This document shows, piece after piece, positions 18,758 through 27,847 of a DNA stretch of 64,000 nucleotides (position 1 is its first letter; every line of letters starts with the position of its first letter). A program made the position numbers and the translations under genes. The stretch comes from Hyphococcus formosus (GTDB taxonomy: Bacteria > Pseudomonadota > Alphaproteobacteria > Caulobacterales > Parvularculaceae), in assembly GCF_046736345.1 (NCBI RefSeq), contig NZ_CP157210.1:1426001-1490000 (forward strand), in the 5' to 3' direction. Under the pieces are notes generated by a model. The model searched no databases, had not been told where the DNA came from, and worked only from the letters and a program-made list of their open reading frames with translations.

Positions 18758-19215
18758 CGGTGCAGTCTGCCGCTAATGCTGCTTTGCGTCTTGGTTTTCA
18801 AAAACAGGATATTTACAGGGAATTTGATCGAATCTGGCTCGGTTTTGCGGATTTCCACGCCCAAAAAGCGCGAAAACTCGGACAGTTAAGCGCAAATTGG
18901 GCTTTACACCATGCCGACGGCTCAGCTCCCTCACCGCAAAAAAACAATAACGCGCTTACGTGCTTTCCTATAACAATCTCGCCGTTTACGCCGGATGCGA
19001 CGAGTAACGCCTCGCCGAAGAACTTGAAGAATTGGTCAGCCTAGATCTCAGTTTTGAGATCGAAGCAACCGGCTTTTCGATCCTAAAGATCAATCATCTG
19101 CTTGAGGGCTTAAAGCCCGGGGAACCAAATGATCCTGCTGATTACCTTCCCGCGCCTGATGGCCCGGCGCGATACAGAGATGGACGAGATGATCAGCCGA
19201 GTAATTACGGATTAA
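18743..19215 (+). pseudogene. Collapsed copy of the ParB/methyltransferase-DUF5681 module
   Basis: This stretch is a shortened, mutated duplicate of 35851-38278. Positions 18743-18898 match 35851-36006 base for base with few substitutions and no indels. At a shared ATT the sequence jumps to the methyltransferase gene (match to about 36465-36741, with frameshifts and stops). At the 10-mer CCGGCGCGAT it jumps again to 38237 and follows the last codons of the DUF5681 gene to its stop. Nothing functional is likely to be made. It records an earlier insertion of the same element and two internal deletions. Confidence 0.85.
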
Positions 19216-19502
19216 TATCTTGAGATAATACAGAAATCACGAGCTGATTGAACATTACAACTTCGCGCTACCGCACCGCAGTTCACCAAAGAGGTCACCT
19301 ACTGCGCGAGAATGCGAGGTCGTTGGGCACATCATCTCGCACTCCCATTTGGGCGAATTGCATCATGAACACGGAAGATTCTAGCTTTCAGCTGGGACAG
19401 ATGGCGAATTCACAAATTGACTGTTTGCAGCATTACCGGCCAAAGCCAAATCTATCGGATCACTTTTAGACTGCAATTGAGCGCCGCGCGGTGCTAAATT
19501 AC

Positions 19503-20645
19503 TTACGTCAAATTGAACAATCTGGATATCATCTGGCTGCGCGAATTCACGCCGACCTTTGCATAGATTGATCGCAAATGGTTTTCCGTCGTGCGCACAC
19601 TGATGCCCAGATCAGCAGCGATATCTTTATTAGATGCACCCTGCCCGAGCAGCCTTGTGATGTCTTGCTCGCGAGCGGTCAGGCCCAATGAGCTGAGTTG
19701 ATCACCCAACAACGCCGCCTGCGGCTCATCGTCATCGGTCATCACTAAGAAGGCACCGATGCCCCTATCCCGCATCAACGGCTGTATACGGACCGATAGA
19801 TTATCGGCGCAGTCGGCTCTGATTTTGATCAACTTGCCAGTCTCGACTACCTTGGTACCGCGCCAGTCTTCTTCAATGCATGCGCGCGTCACCTGCTGCA
19901 GTTTTTCCGTGTTGCCATCCACATGATAGTCTCCGAACTCATCGCGCACTATTGAAAACGATGCTGCACCTTTTTCGTTCGCATAAACGACCGTGCCGTT
20001 CCTATCGATCAGGACAACGCCCGTTTTCTTCGATGCACGCTCAAGGCTTTCGATGATCGTACGGTTTTTGACTAAAGCGTTTTCAACCGTCAGGCCGTGT
20101 AATGCCGACAATGCAGCCGGAGCAAAATAGCGAGCACGGATCACATCCTGTTTGGTGAAATTCGGCGCATCCGATGGACGATGAAAACCTAAAAGGGCCA
20201 CTTGATCTCGGTTTCCGAAAAGGCGGAAGGCGAGCACCAGCACATGGTGTATGTGGTTCGGCTCGAAGAATTCCTGATAATATTCCGATCTGATTAAGCG
20301 CCGATAATCGCAGATATCAGCGAGGCAAAAGAGATCGTAACCGAATCGAGAGAGATTGCCGAGCCGTCCGCCCGGTGCCATGCCGAACTGTAGCACCGGA
20401 TCCTGACGATAAAAGTAGGCCGCATACTGCTGATGTGAGCGGTCGGCGACCTGATGGCAGGCGTTCTTTCCGATGGCAAACGACTTTCCGTTTAAATGAA
20501 ACTGACGAAATGATGCCGTCTGCGCGGACACACATTCGGCCAGCGGCCGTAAAATTTTGTCGGCAACATCCTCGAACTTCCTACAGGCCAGCATCTGGCT
20601 GCAGACTTCCATCGGGTTGCGTTGACTCGCTTGCATTACTCCCAT
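19503..20645 (-). CDS. LuxR-type transcriptional regulator with PAS-like sensor region
   Basis: This 380-residue regulator ends in a LuxR/NarL DNA-binding domain (LTAREQDITRLLGQGASNKD, IAADLGISVRTTENHL, about residues 310-375). The middle (about 200-300) has a PAS-like pattern (VVLIDRNGTVVYANEKGA). The N-terminal 190 residues are a separate unassigned sensor region. No phosphoacceptor receiver domain is seen, so it is probably a ligand-responsive one-component factor. The 215-bp gap from the DUF2783 gene suggests its own promoter. It is the only regulator in region 19.5-31.6 kb and so the best candidate for controlling that catabolic locus. Confidence 0.85.
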   Translation of the reverse strand: MGVMQASQRNPMEVCSQMLACRKFEDVADKILRPLAECVSAQTASFRQFHLNGKSFAIGKNACHQVADRSHQQYAAYFYRQDPVLQFGMAPGGRLGNLSRFGYDLFCLADICDYRRLIRSEYYQEFFEPNHIHHVLVLAFRLFGNRDQVALLGFHRPSDAPNFTKQDVIRARYFAPAALSALHGLTVENALVKNRTIIESLERASKKTGVVLIDRNGTVVYANEKGAASFSIVRDEFGDYHVDGNTEKLQQVTRACIEEDWRGTKVVETGKLIKIRADCADNLSVRIQPLMRDRGIGAFLVMTDDDEPQAALLGDQLSSLGLTAREQDITRLLGQGASNKDIAADLGISVRTTENHLRSIYAKVGVNSRSQMISRLFNLT

Positions 20646-20860
20646 CGCCCACTCTTCCCTAGTATGTCATTCTTTTTAGGCGCTATAAACCCGGGCTGCC
20701 ATAGACTCCAAACTGCTGTCGCAAACAGCGAGGATTCCCAGAAGTCCGGTTCCGCAATGCTACATGAAATCAGCGAACGCGGAAACAACGTTATGAATAA
20801 CAATACAAAACAGGCAATTATTTTCATACTGCGCCGCAGCATGGGTTCATCAGTGTGCGA

Positions 20861-21079
20861 CTAAAGGAGTTCCTCTTTCGCGGTCCGAATCGCCTCATGC
20901 AATACATCTTCGGCACCGATCTGATTTGAAAGAATCAAGGCAAGGCGAGCGAGAAACTGCGGTGCCGCCTCATCTCCAACAGCGTCTACCGCTTCAACAA
21001 GCGCTGCATAAAATGCGTCCGCATTCTCATATGCAGGCTCGAATTTAACCACGCCGGATGTTTGCATTCCGCTTTTCAT
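20861..21079 (-). CDS. Small DUF2783-type protein
   Basis: This 72-residue protein has the pattern of the DUF2783 family (ADAFYAALVEAV, then ARLALILSNQIGAEDVLHEA), mostly helical. Members are usually encoded next to class-A FAD monooxygenases and may be an accessory or stabilising subunit; no biochemical role is established as far as I know. Its ATG overlaps the monooxygenase stop codon by 4 bases (ATGA at 21076-21079), so the two are translationally coupled. It is the last gene of the cupin operon. Confidence 0.8.
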   Translation of the reverse strand: MKSGMQTSGVVKFEPAYENADAFYAALVEAVDAVGDEAAPQFLARLALILSNQIGAEDVLHEAIRTAKEELL

Positions 21080-22707
21080 ATGCGCCGTCCCGCTGCTCGC
21101 TCAACACATTCTTCAACGCCTGTGCCGGACCACTTCCGCCAGCGCGCAGCAACATGCTGGTCAGGTCGGAATAGATAGGCAGTTCCGGGTTTCATATCGT
21201 AGCGCCGGCGTAACGCACCGCTGACGTCGTCAAGCGCTGCACCTTTGGCAATTGTCTTCACCGCAATTGGAATGCCGCCGATATCTAGGCGCGTCGGTAG
21301 GTTCAGCCCGTTTGGTTCATATGCAACGACAGTGAATTCACCTTTCAACTCTTGCAAAAACCAATCGTCTTTGCCGTTTTTCGATAATGGCGCATCTTCC
21401 GCGGGCGAGCCCGGAGCGATATGGCAGGCAAAAATGTCATTATCAGGCGTGTTTAAGGGGGTATCTATTAAATGCGCGGGCTCGGACAGGCGACCAGAAT
21501 TCACTAGTTTCTGAGCAAACGGATATTTCGCGGCGAGCGATAACGCCTGATCGCGCAAAATGCGGCTCGCCTTTGACTTTGGTGTTATAAAGTCGGTCGC
21601 ACGCGTCGAATGGAGAATGTTTTCACGCGCGGCGTAAACGCGCTCGCGGCTATACGTATCCAAAAGACTGCACGACGCCTCACCATCGAGGACAAGTTTC
21701 ATCTTCCAACCGAGATTATCTGCGTCCTGAACACCAGCATTACCACCGCGCGCGCCGAAGGGCGACACCTGATGGGCAGAGTCGCCGGCAAAAATGACCC
21801 GCCCATGAACATAATCGCTCAGTGTACGGCATTGAAAAACATAGACGCTGATCCATTCTATTTCGAATTTTGCATCATCACCGAGCATTGCTTTTATACG
21901 CCGTTTGACGTTCTCCAGTTTCTTTTCTTCCTCGGCATTCGCTTCCCATCCAAGTTGGAGATCGATGCGCCATATGTCATCTGCCTGGCGGTGCAACAAT
22001 GCAGTCTGTCCTGAATGAAAACTCGGGTCGAACCAGAACCACCGTTCGTTCGGAAACTCGCCTTTCATTTTTACATCAGTGATCAGGAATTTGTCCTTGA
22101 ACACTCGCCCGTCAAAGGTCAGCCCCAAATGACGGCGAATATCGGATCGCGCGCCGTCGCAGGCGATCAACCATTCGCAGTCAAGATTGTATGGGCCGTC
22201 CGGCGTCGCAACCTCGATGCACACACCGTCATCTGACTGCCGGATTGACCTCGCCTCGTGGCACCAGCGGACTTCCCCACCCAGTTCAAGCAGCCGCTCC
22301 AATAGATATTGTTCTACCCAATATTGCTGGAGATTGACGAAGGCCGGCATTTTGTGACCACCTTCGGGCTGTAGATCGAATGTATATAGCAGATGGTCGT
22401 CGCTGAAGACCTTACCTTTACGCCATTCAACACCGCGTTTCAGCATGATGTCGCCGACGCCTAGCCTATCCCAAATTTCAAGCGTACGTTTTGCCTGGCA
22501 GATTGAGCGCGAACCTTCACTCAACGTGTTGGATTTTTCCAGCACCACTGCTTTCACACCCTTCGACGCAAGGTCTATCGCCATAGTGAGCCCGACAAGC
22601 CCCCCCCCAACGATTATAACTTGATGTGCAGCCGGACGTGCACCGTCCTGGTCACGTGAACGTACATAACCGAAAGAAAGCGATGACGCGCTCCGACTGT
22701 CCATCAT
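21076..22707 (-). CDS. Class-A FAD-dependent aromatic monooxygenase (PheA/MhpA-like)
   Basis: This 543-residue cytoplasmic flavoprotein uses NAD(P)H and O2 to hydroxylate an aromatic ring. The FAD-binding GxGxxG is seen as VIIVGGGLVGLTMAIDLASK at about residue 30. A DG-type motif (ACDGARSDIRRHLGL) lies mid-protein and the second FAD motif is GRVIFAGDSAHQVSPFGARG. A C-terminal thioredoxin-like domain is consistent with the length. The ATG overlaps the upstream metallo-hydrolase stop (ATGA at 22704-22707). In the operon it is third, after a dihydroxyacetophenone-dioxygenase-like cupin and an MBL-fold enzyme. That fits ring activation of a hydroxyaromatic; the actual substrate is unknown. Confidence 0.92.
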   Translation of the reverse strand: MMDSRSASSLSFGYVRSRDQDGARPAAHQVIIVGGGLVGLTMAIDLASKGVKAVVLEKSNTLSEGSRSICQAKRTLEIWDRLGVGDIMLKRGVEWRKGKVFSDDHLLYTFDLQPEGGHKMPAFVNLQQYWVEQYLLERLLELGGEVRWCHEARSIRQSDDGVCIEVATPDGPYNLDCEWLIACDGARSDIRRHLGLTFDGRVFKDKFLITDVKMKGEFPNERWFWFDPSFHSGQTALLHRQADDIWRIDLQLGWEANAEEEKKLENVKRRIKAMLGDDAKFEIEWISVYVFQCRTLSDYVHGRVIFAGDSAHQVSPFGARGGNAGVQDADNLGWKMKLVLDGEASCSLLDTYSRERVYAARENILHSTRATDFITPKSKASRILRDQALSLAAKYPFAQKLVNSGRLSEPAHLIDTPLNTPDNDIFACHIAPGSPAEDAPLSKNGKDDWFLQELKGEFTVVAYEPNGLNLPTRLDIGGIPIAVKTIAKGAALDDVSGALRRRYDMKPGTAYLFRPDQHVAARWRKWSGTGVEECVERAAGRRI

Positions 22708-23669
22708 GAATCAGCCGCGCCTTCAAGTTCCAACCACATTTGGCGATCCCGCTCATCTGTCCAAACGCGTGGATCTCGAATTCCATTGGATTCATCGAAT
22801 GCACGTGTCACGTCGAACGGCATGCAGTGATCGAAAATCACCCAGTGTCCGTATTCTTTTGAAAGACGTTCATACACTGACTTGTATGCAGCGTTCAGGT
22901 CGCTACCCGCTTTAGTTTCTTTTTCGACGGACCGATAAAGATCGGTGACGAAAGCGCGTGTTCCGTTGATGCCGTCCGCAATCGACTCCTCTGTTATCAA
23001 TGCGTCGCCACGCCCTGGCACCACTGCTTTCGCGCCAAGCGCTTCTATCCGGTCTAGCGTCAAGGGCCAGTCGGTCAGATAGGCGTCGCCGGTATAAGGC
23101 GTTGCACCATACTCGACAAGATCGCCAGCGAAGAGCACCTTCTCCTGCGGCAACCACACAACCGTATCGCCCTTGGTGTGCCCACGGCCAAGTTGCAAGA
23201 TCTGCACCTCTAGCGACCCGAGATAAAGCGTCATCTTACCGTTAAATGTCATGCTCGGCCAAGTAAGGCCAGGGATTGAGTCAACGCCCTTAAACAAGCG
23301 CGGGAAGCGCCCGATTTCAGAGGCCATATCCTCCTTACCACGTTCGACAATCAAATCGCGGGTATCCTGGCTCGCGATCACATGTTCCGCGCCATAAGCC
23401 GATGCGCCGAGGACACGCACCGCATGATAATGCGACAACACTACATATTTAATCGGCTTGTCTGTGACGCCGCGGATTTTGTCGATCACATCGGTCGCCA
23501 TTTCTGGGGTAGCCTGAGTATCAACAACCAATACGCAATCATCGCCGATGACGACGCCGGTATTTGGATCTCCCTCCGCAGTATAGGCATAAGCGCGCTG
23601 GGGTGAGAGCTCGGAAAAAGTTACGACCTTTTCTTCAAGGTCAGCTTGCGATGCAAAATTCTTGTTCAT
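22704..23669 (-). CDS. Metallo-beta-lactamase-fold hydrolase with altered metal motif
   Basis: This 321-residue protein has the MBL fold: a start strand (VLVVDTQATPEMATDVI), then LSHYHAVRVLGASAYG where the classic motif is HxHxDH, then GRGHTKGDTVVWLP, FAGDLVEYG and VPGRGDAL. The Asp-His pair of HxHxDH is replaced by Val-Arg, so the second metal site is at least altered. I believe relatives next to FAD monooxygenases share this feature, but cannot check. It is 14 bp after the cupin gene and overlaps the monooxygenase by 4 bases. A hydrolytic step on a ring-cleavage or lactone product is possible. Confidence 0.88.
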   Translation of the reverse strand: MNKNFASQADLEEKVVTFSELSPQRAYAYTAEGDPNTGVVIGDDCVLVVDTQATPEMATDVIDKIRGVTDKPIKYVVLSHYHAVRVLGASAYGAEHVIASQDTRDLIVERGKEDMASEIGRFPRLFKGVDSIPGLTWPSMTFNGKMTLYLGSLEVQILQLGRGHTKGDTVVWLPQEKVLFAGDLVEYGATPYTGDAYLTDWPLTLDRIEALGAKAVVPGRGDALITEESIADGINGTRAFVTDLYRSVEKETKAGSDLNAAYKSVYERLSKEYGHWVIFDHCMPFDVTRAFDESNGIRDPRVWTDERDRQMWLELEGAADS

Positions 23670-23683
23670 GATACCTGTGCGAG

Positions 23684-24172
23684 TTACGAAGGAAAATCTG
23701 CGAGATGCGCGAGGTGATCCGCGGCACCATTGGCGGCCGCGAGTTCGTACATCAACCGTGCATCAACAACGCCCGCGACGCCGCCGTCTTCGTCATGGCC
23801 AACGATAGGACCGTGAACGACGGCGAACATAATCGTACCGGTCGGAGAGTCAGGTTGGTGACGGGTCGCAGCTTCCTCGTAAAAATACGAACCAACCCCG
23901 CCGCGATCGTCATCATAACCAAACTCGCCTTCTAGCACGATGCCCTCAACCGCACCGAGATGACTGTGAACCGGAGTATCTAGATCGGGATCCACTTTGA
24001 GCAGGATGGTAAACCCACCTGTCTTCTTATCGAAATTGAGCAGCTTGAAATTCGTGCCTTCCATGACCCATGGCGTCCACGGCAGCATCGCCGGGTTGAA
24101 AAACGCTGGCCGCGCCTGCTTGAGAATATCAAGCTTGGTATGGCCTAGGATAGGTTCATCATTTCCGTCCAT
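23684..24172 (-). CDS. Cupin protein, 2,4'-dihydroxyacetophenone dioxygenase-like
   Basis: This 162-residue single-domain cupin resembles ChrR/2,4'-dihydroxyacetophenone dioxygenase-type proteins (opening PWTPWVMEGTNFKLLNFDKK). Metal ligands are visible in PVHSHLGAVEGIVLEGEF (two His and a Glu), with a further His in RHQPDSP. It probably binds one Fe(II) and splits a C-C bond beside a carbonyl. It is the first gene of the cupin-MBL-monooxygenase-DUF2783 operon, with a strong ribosome-binding site (AAGGGAGAT, 5 bases before ATG). It is divergent from the SDR-ligase-esterase operon. Confidence 0.85.
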   Translation of the reverse strand: MDGNDEPILGHTKLDILKQARPAFFNPAMLPWTPWVMEGTNFKLLNFDKKTGGFTILLKVDPDLDTPVHSHLGAVEGIVLEGEFGYDDDRGGVGSYFYEEAATRHQPDSPTGTIMFAVVHGPIVGHDEDGGVAGVVDARLMYELAAANGAADHLAHLADFPS

Positions 24173-24458
24173 GTTTTATCTCCCTTACGTTGCAGGCACA
24201 TAAGCCCGCTTTATTTGACCGACAGGTTACACATCACCGAACAGTACTAAATGACGGATTATACCTAGTTTTCTCAGACTCGACGGCGCTAAATCGCGCC
24301 GGCCGAGGTCTAGCGTCAAATATTGCAGCGCAACAATACCAGTGAGTGATTTTCGCTATGGCCGCTTAGGCGTCGCGGCATTTAAACATTGACGAAGAAA
24401 TCTCGAGATTGACGACAGGTTGGTTCCCATACGTAGGATACAGCCGAGGAGCAGTAAT
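24173..24458. promoter_or_regulatory. Divergent promoter region of two catabolic operons
   Basis: This 286-bp gap separates the cupin operon (left, minus) from the SDR operon (right, plus), so both promoters must lie here. TTGACG at about 24410 is a possible -35 for the plus direction, but no convincing -10 or clear palindrome was found. Confidence 0.45.
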
Positions 24459-25235
24459 TTGACGCAACGCCTATTAGACAGAATAGCTATCATAACTGGT
24501 GGTGCCTCCGGTGTCGGCAAAGCCGCTTGCAGACTATTCGCCGAACATGGTGCGCAAGTTGTCGTCGCCGATCTACATTTGGAAAGGGCGCAAGCTGTTG
24601 CAGAGGATTGCGGCGGGGACGCTGTCCTCCTCGATGTCTCAAAAGAGGATCAATGGCGAAACCTGATCGAGCATTGCCTTGAGCGCCACGGCAGGCTCGA
24701 CATTCTCGTTAACAGCGCTGGAATTGGACGAGCAGGTGATTTTGAAAATTTATCAGCGGACGACTGGAATGCCATGATCGCAGTTAACATGACTGGCGTT
24801 TTTTTTGGATGCAAGCACGGCGTCAGTGCCATGCGAAAGTCTTCCACAAAAGGTTCTATAATCAATATATCTTCGCTAGCAGGCCTTGTTGGCGGCGAAG
24901 ATATCGCGGGCTATAGCGCCACCAAAGGCGCGGTCACCATGCTGACTAAATCAGTTGCGCTTCATGCTGCAAAATACGGCATCAGGTGTAACAGTGTGCA
25001 TCCTACATATGTGGATTCGGAAATGCTCGACGATGTCGCCCAACGATTTCCCTCACGACAAGCAATGTTGGATGGCATGGCATCGCTTGTCCCCCTTGGA
25101 CGAGTGGCAAAACCTATCGACATTGCGGAGGCGATATTATTTCTTGCTTCTGATGAATCTTCGCTGATTACTGGTTCGCCTCTTATCATTGATGGTGGAC
25201 AACTCGCCGGGCTTCCAAGCCGTCATAACGGATAA
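24459..25235 (+). CDS. Short-chain dehydrogenase/reductase
   Basis: This 258-residue SDR has the cofactor loop TGGASGVGKAAC near residue 13, NSAGIGRAG, the catalytic Ser in INISSLAG and YSATKGA near 155. The C-terminal SSLITGSPLIIDGG is typical of classical NAD-dependent members. I start at TTG 24459, placed 7-8 bases after GAGGAG; an upstream in-frame TTG at 24420 has no such site. It is 5 bp before the acyl-CoA ligase, so both belong to one message together with the esterase at 26902. It may oxidise an alcohol to the ketone or aldehyde stage before activation. Confidence 0.9.
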   Translation: MTQRLLDRIAIITGGASGVGKAACRLFAEHGAQVVVADLHLERAQAVAEDCGGDAVLLDVSKEDQWRNLIEHCLERHGRLDILVNSAGIGRAGDFENLSADDWNAMIAVNMTGVFFGCKHGVSAMRKSSTKGSIINISSLAGLVGGEDIAGYSATKGAVTMLTKSVALHAAKYGIRCNSVHPTYVDSEMLDDVAQRFPSRQAMLDGMASLVPLGRVAKPIDIAEAILFLASDESSLITGSPLIIDGGQLAGLPSRHNG

Positions 25236-25240
25236 ATCCA

Positions 25241-26875
25241 ATGTCTCTTCCAGGTTTAATGCAAGATGCCCCGTTGATGATTTCCTCCTTACTCCGATAC
25301 GCGGCGACATACCACGGCGGACGCGAAGTCGTGACACGAACCGTCGAAGGACCGATTCACCGCTACACTTATCGCGACGCCTATCGGCGCGCCGCAAAGG
25401 CGGCTAACGCCCTTCTCGCCGAGGGGATCAAGCCTGGCGATCGCATCGCAACCCTCGCTTGGAACACCTATCGGCATTTCGAACTGTATTACGGTGTTTC
25501 CGGTATTGGTGCCGTGCTGCACACGGTCAACCCTAGGCTGTTTGACGAGCAGATTAAGTATATTGTCAATCACGCTGCAGACCGGATTATGTTTGTCGAT
25601 CTGACTTTTGTGGAGTTGGCTGAAAAGCTGCAGAGTTCATTCAACTCGGTTGAGCGGTATGTCATCCTAACGGATGCGGCGAATATGCCGGATACGCGCC
25701 TGCGCGACGCCGTATCCTATGAAGAATTCATCGAAGGCTCCAACGATTATATCGAATGGCCCGAATTCGATGAAACAATAGCGTCTTCGCTTTGTTATAC
25801 CTCAGGCACGACCGGCGATCCCAAAGGAGTCCTATACAGCCATCGGTCCACCGTTATTCACGCCCTAGCCGCGGCTCAGCGGGGCGCGCTTGATCTGGGT
25901 GCGGAGGATGTGATCCTGCCCATCGCGCCAATGTACCACGCTAATGCTTGGGCAATGCCTTATATAGCGCCGATGGTCGGTGCCAAACTCGTACTACCCG
26001 GCCCAAAAATGGATCCCGCCAGCATAATTGAACTGATCAACCAGGAGCAGACGACATTTTCCTGCGCCGTGCCGACTGTATGGACTATGGTGCTCGACCA
26101 TCTCGAACGCCACGGAATGCGAATCGACTCAATGAAACGAACTACGATTGGTGGTTCGGCCGTACCGCAGTCGATGATCGACAGATTTCGCGAAAAATAT
26201 GGTGTCACTGTAGCTCAGCTTTGGGGCATGACTGAAACCAGCCCCATGGGCACCGTGTCGTCCCTCACACCGGAGGTCTCTGCGCTACCGATTGAAGTTC
26301 AGCGGGCGCAATTGTCTAAACAGGGTCGCGCACAATACGGTATCGAGATAAAGATCATCGATCCAAACGGCGCTATGGCCCCCCGCGACGGCGAAACGTC
26401 GGGCGACCTCTGGGTGAAAAGCCCCTTCGCCGCAAAATGCTATTACAAATGCGAAGACGAAACGCCGTTGGATGAGCAAGGATGGTTTCCAACTGGCGAT
26501 GTCGCCACTTGGGATCGCTACGGATTTATGAAGATTACTGATCGTACAAAAGACGTGATAAAATCAGGCGGCGAATGGATAAGTTCCATCGAACTTGAAA
26601 ATGCGGCGACGGGTCATGAGGCCGTAGCGCAGGCGGCCGTTATCGGCGTTTATCATCCGAAATGGGAAGAACGCCCGCTGATGCTCGTGGTGCCGTCAAG
26701 CAGTGCCGATCTCGACACCGGCGCACTACTCGAATTTCTCGCCGGTAAATTCGCCAAATGGCAGTTGCCGGACGACATCATCATTGTCGATGAACTCCCG
26801 CTGACCGCGACCGGAAAAATCAAAAAGTCTGCGATACGCGAGACCTATAGGAACTATAAATTTCCGACTGCCTGA
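25241..26875 (+). CDS. Acyl-CoA synthetase (AMP-forming ligase)
   Basis: This 544-residue ligase is of the same family as the 7782 gene, with shared segments such as GDRIATLAWNTYRHFE and TDRTKDVIKSGGEWISS. The ATP loop is YTSGTTGDPKGV near residue 186, the adenylation motif WGMTETSP near 327, and TGKIKKS carries the catalytic lysine near the end. It opens MSLPGLMQDAPLMISSLL, like medium-chain fatty-acyl-CoA synthases. It sits 5 bp after the SDR and 26 bp before the esterase, in a three-gene operon. The paralogous pair suggests that regions 1 and 3 degrade related acyl or aryl acids. Confidence 0.92.
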   Translation: MSLPGLMQDAPLMISSLLRYAATYHGGREVVTRTVEGPIHRYTYRDAYRRAAKAANALLAEGIKPGDRIATLAWNTYRHFELYYGVSGIGAVLHTVNPRLFDEQIKYIVNHAADRIMFVDLTFVELAEKLQSSFNSVERYVILTDAANMPDTRLRDAVSYEEFIEGSNDYIEWPEFDETIASSLCYTSGTTGDPKGVLYSHRSTVIHALAAAQRGALDLGAEDVILPIAPMYHANAWAMPYIAPMVGAKLVLPGPKMDPASIIELINQEQTTFSCAVPTVWTMVLDHLERHGMRIDSMKRTTIGGSAVPQSMIDRFREKYGVTVAQLWGMTETSPMGTVSSLTPEVSALPIEVQRAQLSKQGRAQYGIEIKIIDPNGAMAPRDGETSGDLWVKSPFAAKCYYKCEDETPLDEQGWFPTGDVATWDRYGFMKITDRTKDVIKSGGEWISSIELENAATGHEAVAQAAVIGVYHPKWEERPLMLVVPSSSADLDTGALLEFLAGKFAKWQLPDDIIIVDELPLTATGKIKKSAIRETYRNYKFPTA

Positions 26876-26901
26876 CCGACACCACAAAAAGGAAAGCACA
26901 T

Positions 26902-27846
26902 TTGGCGCTTGAACCGCAAACGAAAGCTTTGATGGACGCCATGAACGCCATGGCGGCACCAAAACTTTACGAAATGCGGGTGGAGGAAGCGCGCGTCGCG
27001 CTCGAAGCGATCACCTTAGAATATAGATGCAAGCCGCAGGTGGTCGCCCGCGTCGACGACCGGCAGATAAATGGCCCCGGCGGCGACATTCCTTTGCGGA
27101 TTTATCAGCCCGTAGAAGGCGGTCGCGATCTGCCGTTATTGCTTTACTATCACGGTGGCGGATTTGCGCTTTGCAGTATTGAATCCCATGACACGATCTG
27201 CCGATCCTTGTGCAATGACGCTGGAGCAATCATCGTTAGCGTCGATTACCGCCGCTCGCCCGAACATCCCTTCCCGGCCGCACCGGAGGATTGTTATGCG
27301 GCGCTCGAATGGGTATCCGAACAGGCCGAATTCCTGGGCGGCAACTCCAACCGCATCGCGCTGGCGGGCGACAGCGCCGGAAGCAACCTCGTCGCGGCGG
27401 TAACCCTGATGGCGAAAGCGCGCGTCGGCCCGACTATCGCTTTCCAGGCGTTATGCTGCCCGGGGCTCAATCTGAATCCGGCGTATATGACACCATCGCG
27501 CCGACAGTTCGGCGGCGGCGAATTTTTCCTTTCTTTCAAGGATCTCCACTGGCTGACGGAGATGTATTTCCAGCAACCACGCGATATCGAAAACCCGATC
27601 GCCTCACCGCTATTGGCGACGAATTTGTCGGGCCTGCCGCCGGCTCTGATCATCACTGCCGATCATGACATGCTGCGCGATGACGGCGCGCTTTTCGCGG
27701 AAAAGCTGCGCGATGCTGGGGTTGATGCAGAGCATGTTGAATTTGAAGGTACAATTCACGGGTTTATCGCATTCGCCGGCGTCCTCGACGCGGGCCGTGA
27801 TGCAATTTTACTAATCGCGCGCAGGGTCAGAGAACGTCTTTCCTAA
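26902..27846 (+). CDS. Alpha/beta hydrolase, HSL-type esterase (cytoplasmic)
   Basis: This 314-residue esterase of the hormone-sensitive-lipase group has no signal peptide, unlike the esterases of region 1. Motifs are YHGGGF near residue 84, DYRRSPEHPFPAAPED, the nucleophile GDSAGSN near 155, DHDMLRDDG near 254 and TIHGF near 286, a complete triad. The start is TTG 26902 with AAGGAAA upstream. It is the last gene of the SDR-ligase-esterase operon and ends 1 bp from the convergent VOC gene, with no room for a separate terminator. Confidence 0.9.
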   Translation: MALEPQTKALMDAMNAMAAPKLYEMRVEEARVALEAITLEYRCKPQVVARVDDRQINGPGGDIPLRIYQPVEGGRDLPLLLYYHGGGFALCSIESHDTICRSLCNDAGAIIVSVDYRRSPEHPFPAAPEDCYAALEWVSEQAEFLGGNSNRIALAGDSAGSNLVAAVTLMAKARVGPTIAFQALCCPGLNLNPAYMTPSRRQFGGGEFFLSFKDLHWLTEMYFQQPRDIENPIASPLLATNLSGLPPALIITADHDMLRDDGALFAEKLRDAGVDAEHVEFEGTIHGFIAFAGVLDAGRDAILLIARRVRERLS

Positions 27847-27847
27847 T

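Noticed and set aside
18760..19044. Open frame of about 94 codons in the 18.7-kb region
   Set aside because: It follows the collapsed copy of the methyltransferase module, changes frame relative to the parent gene and has no ribosome-binding site.
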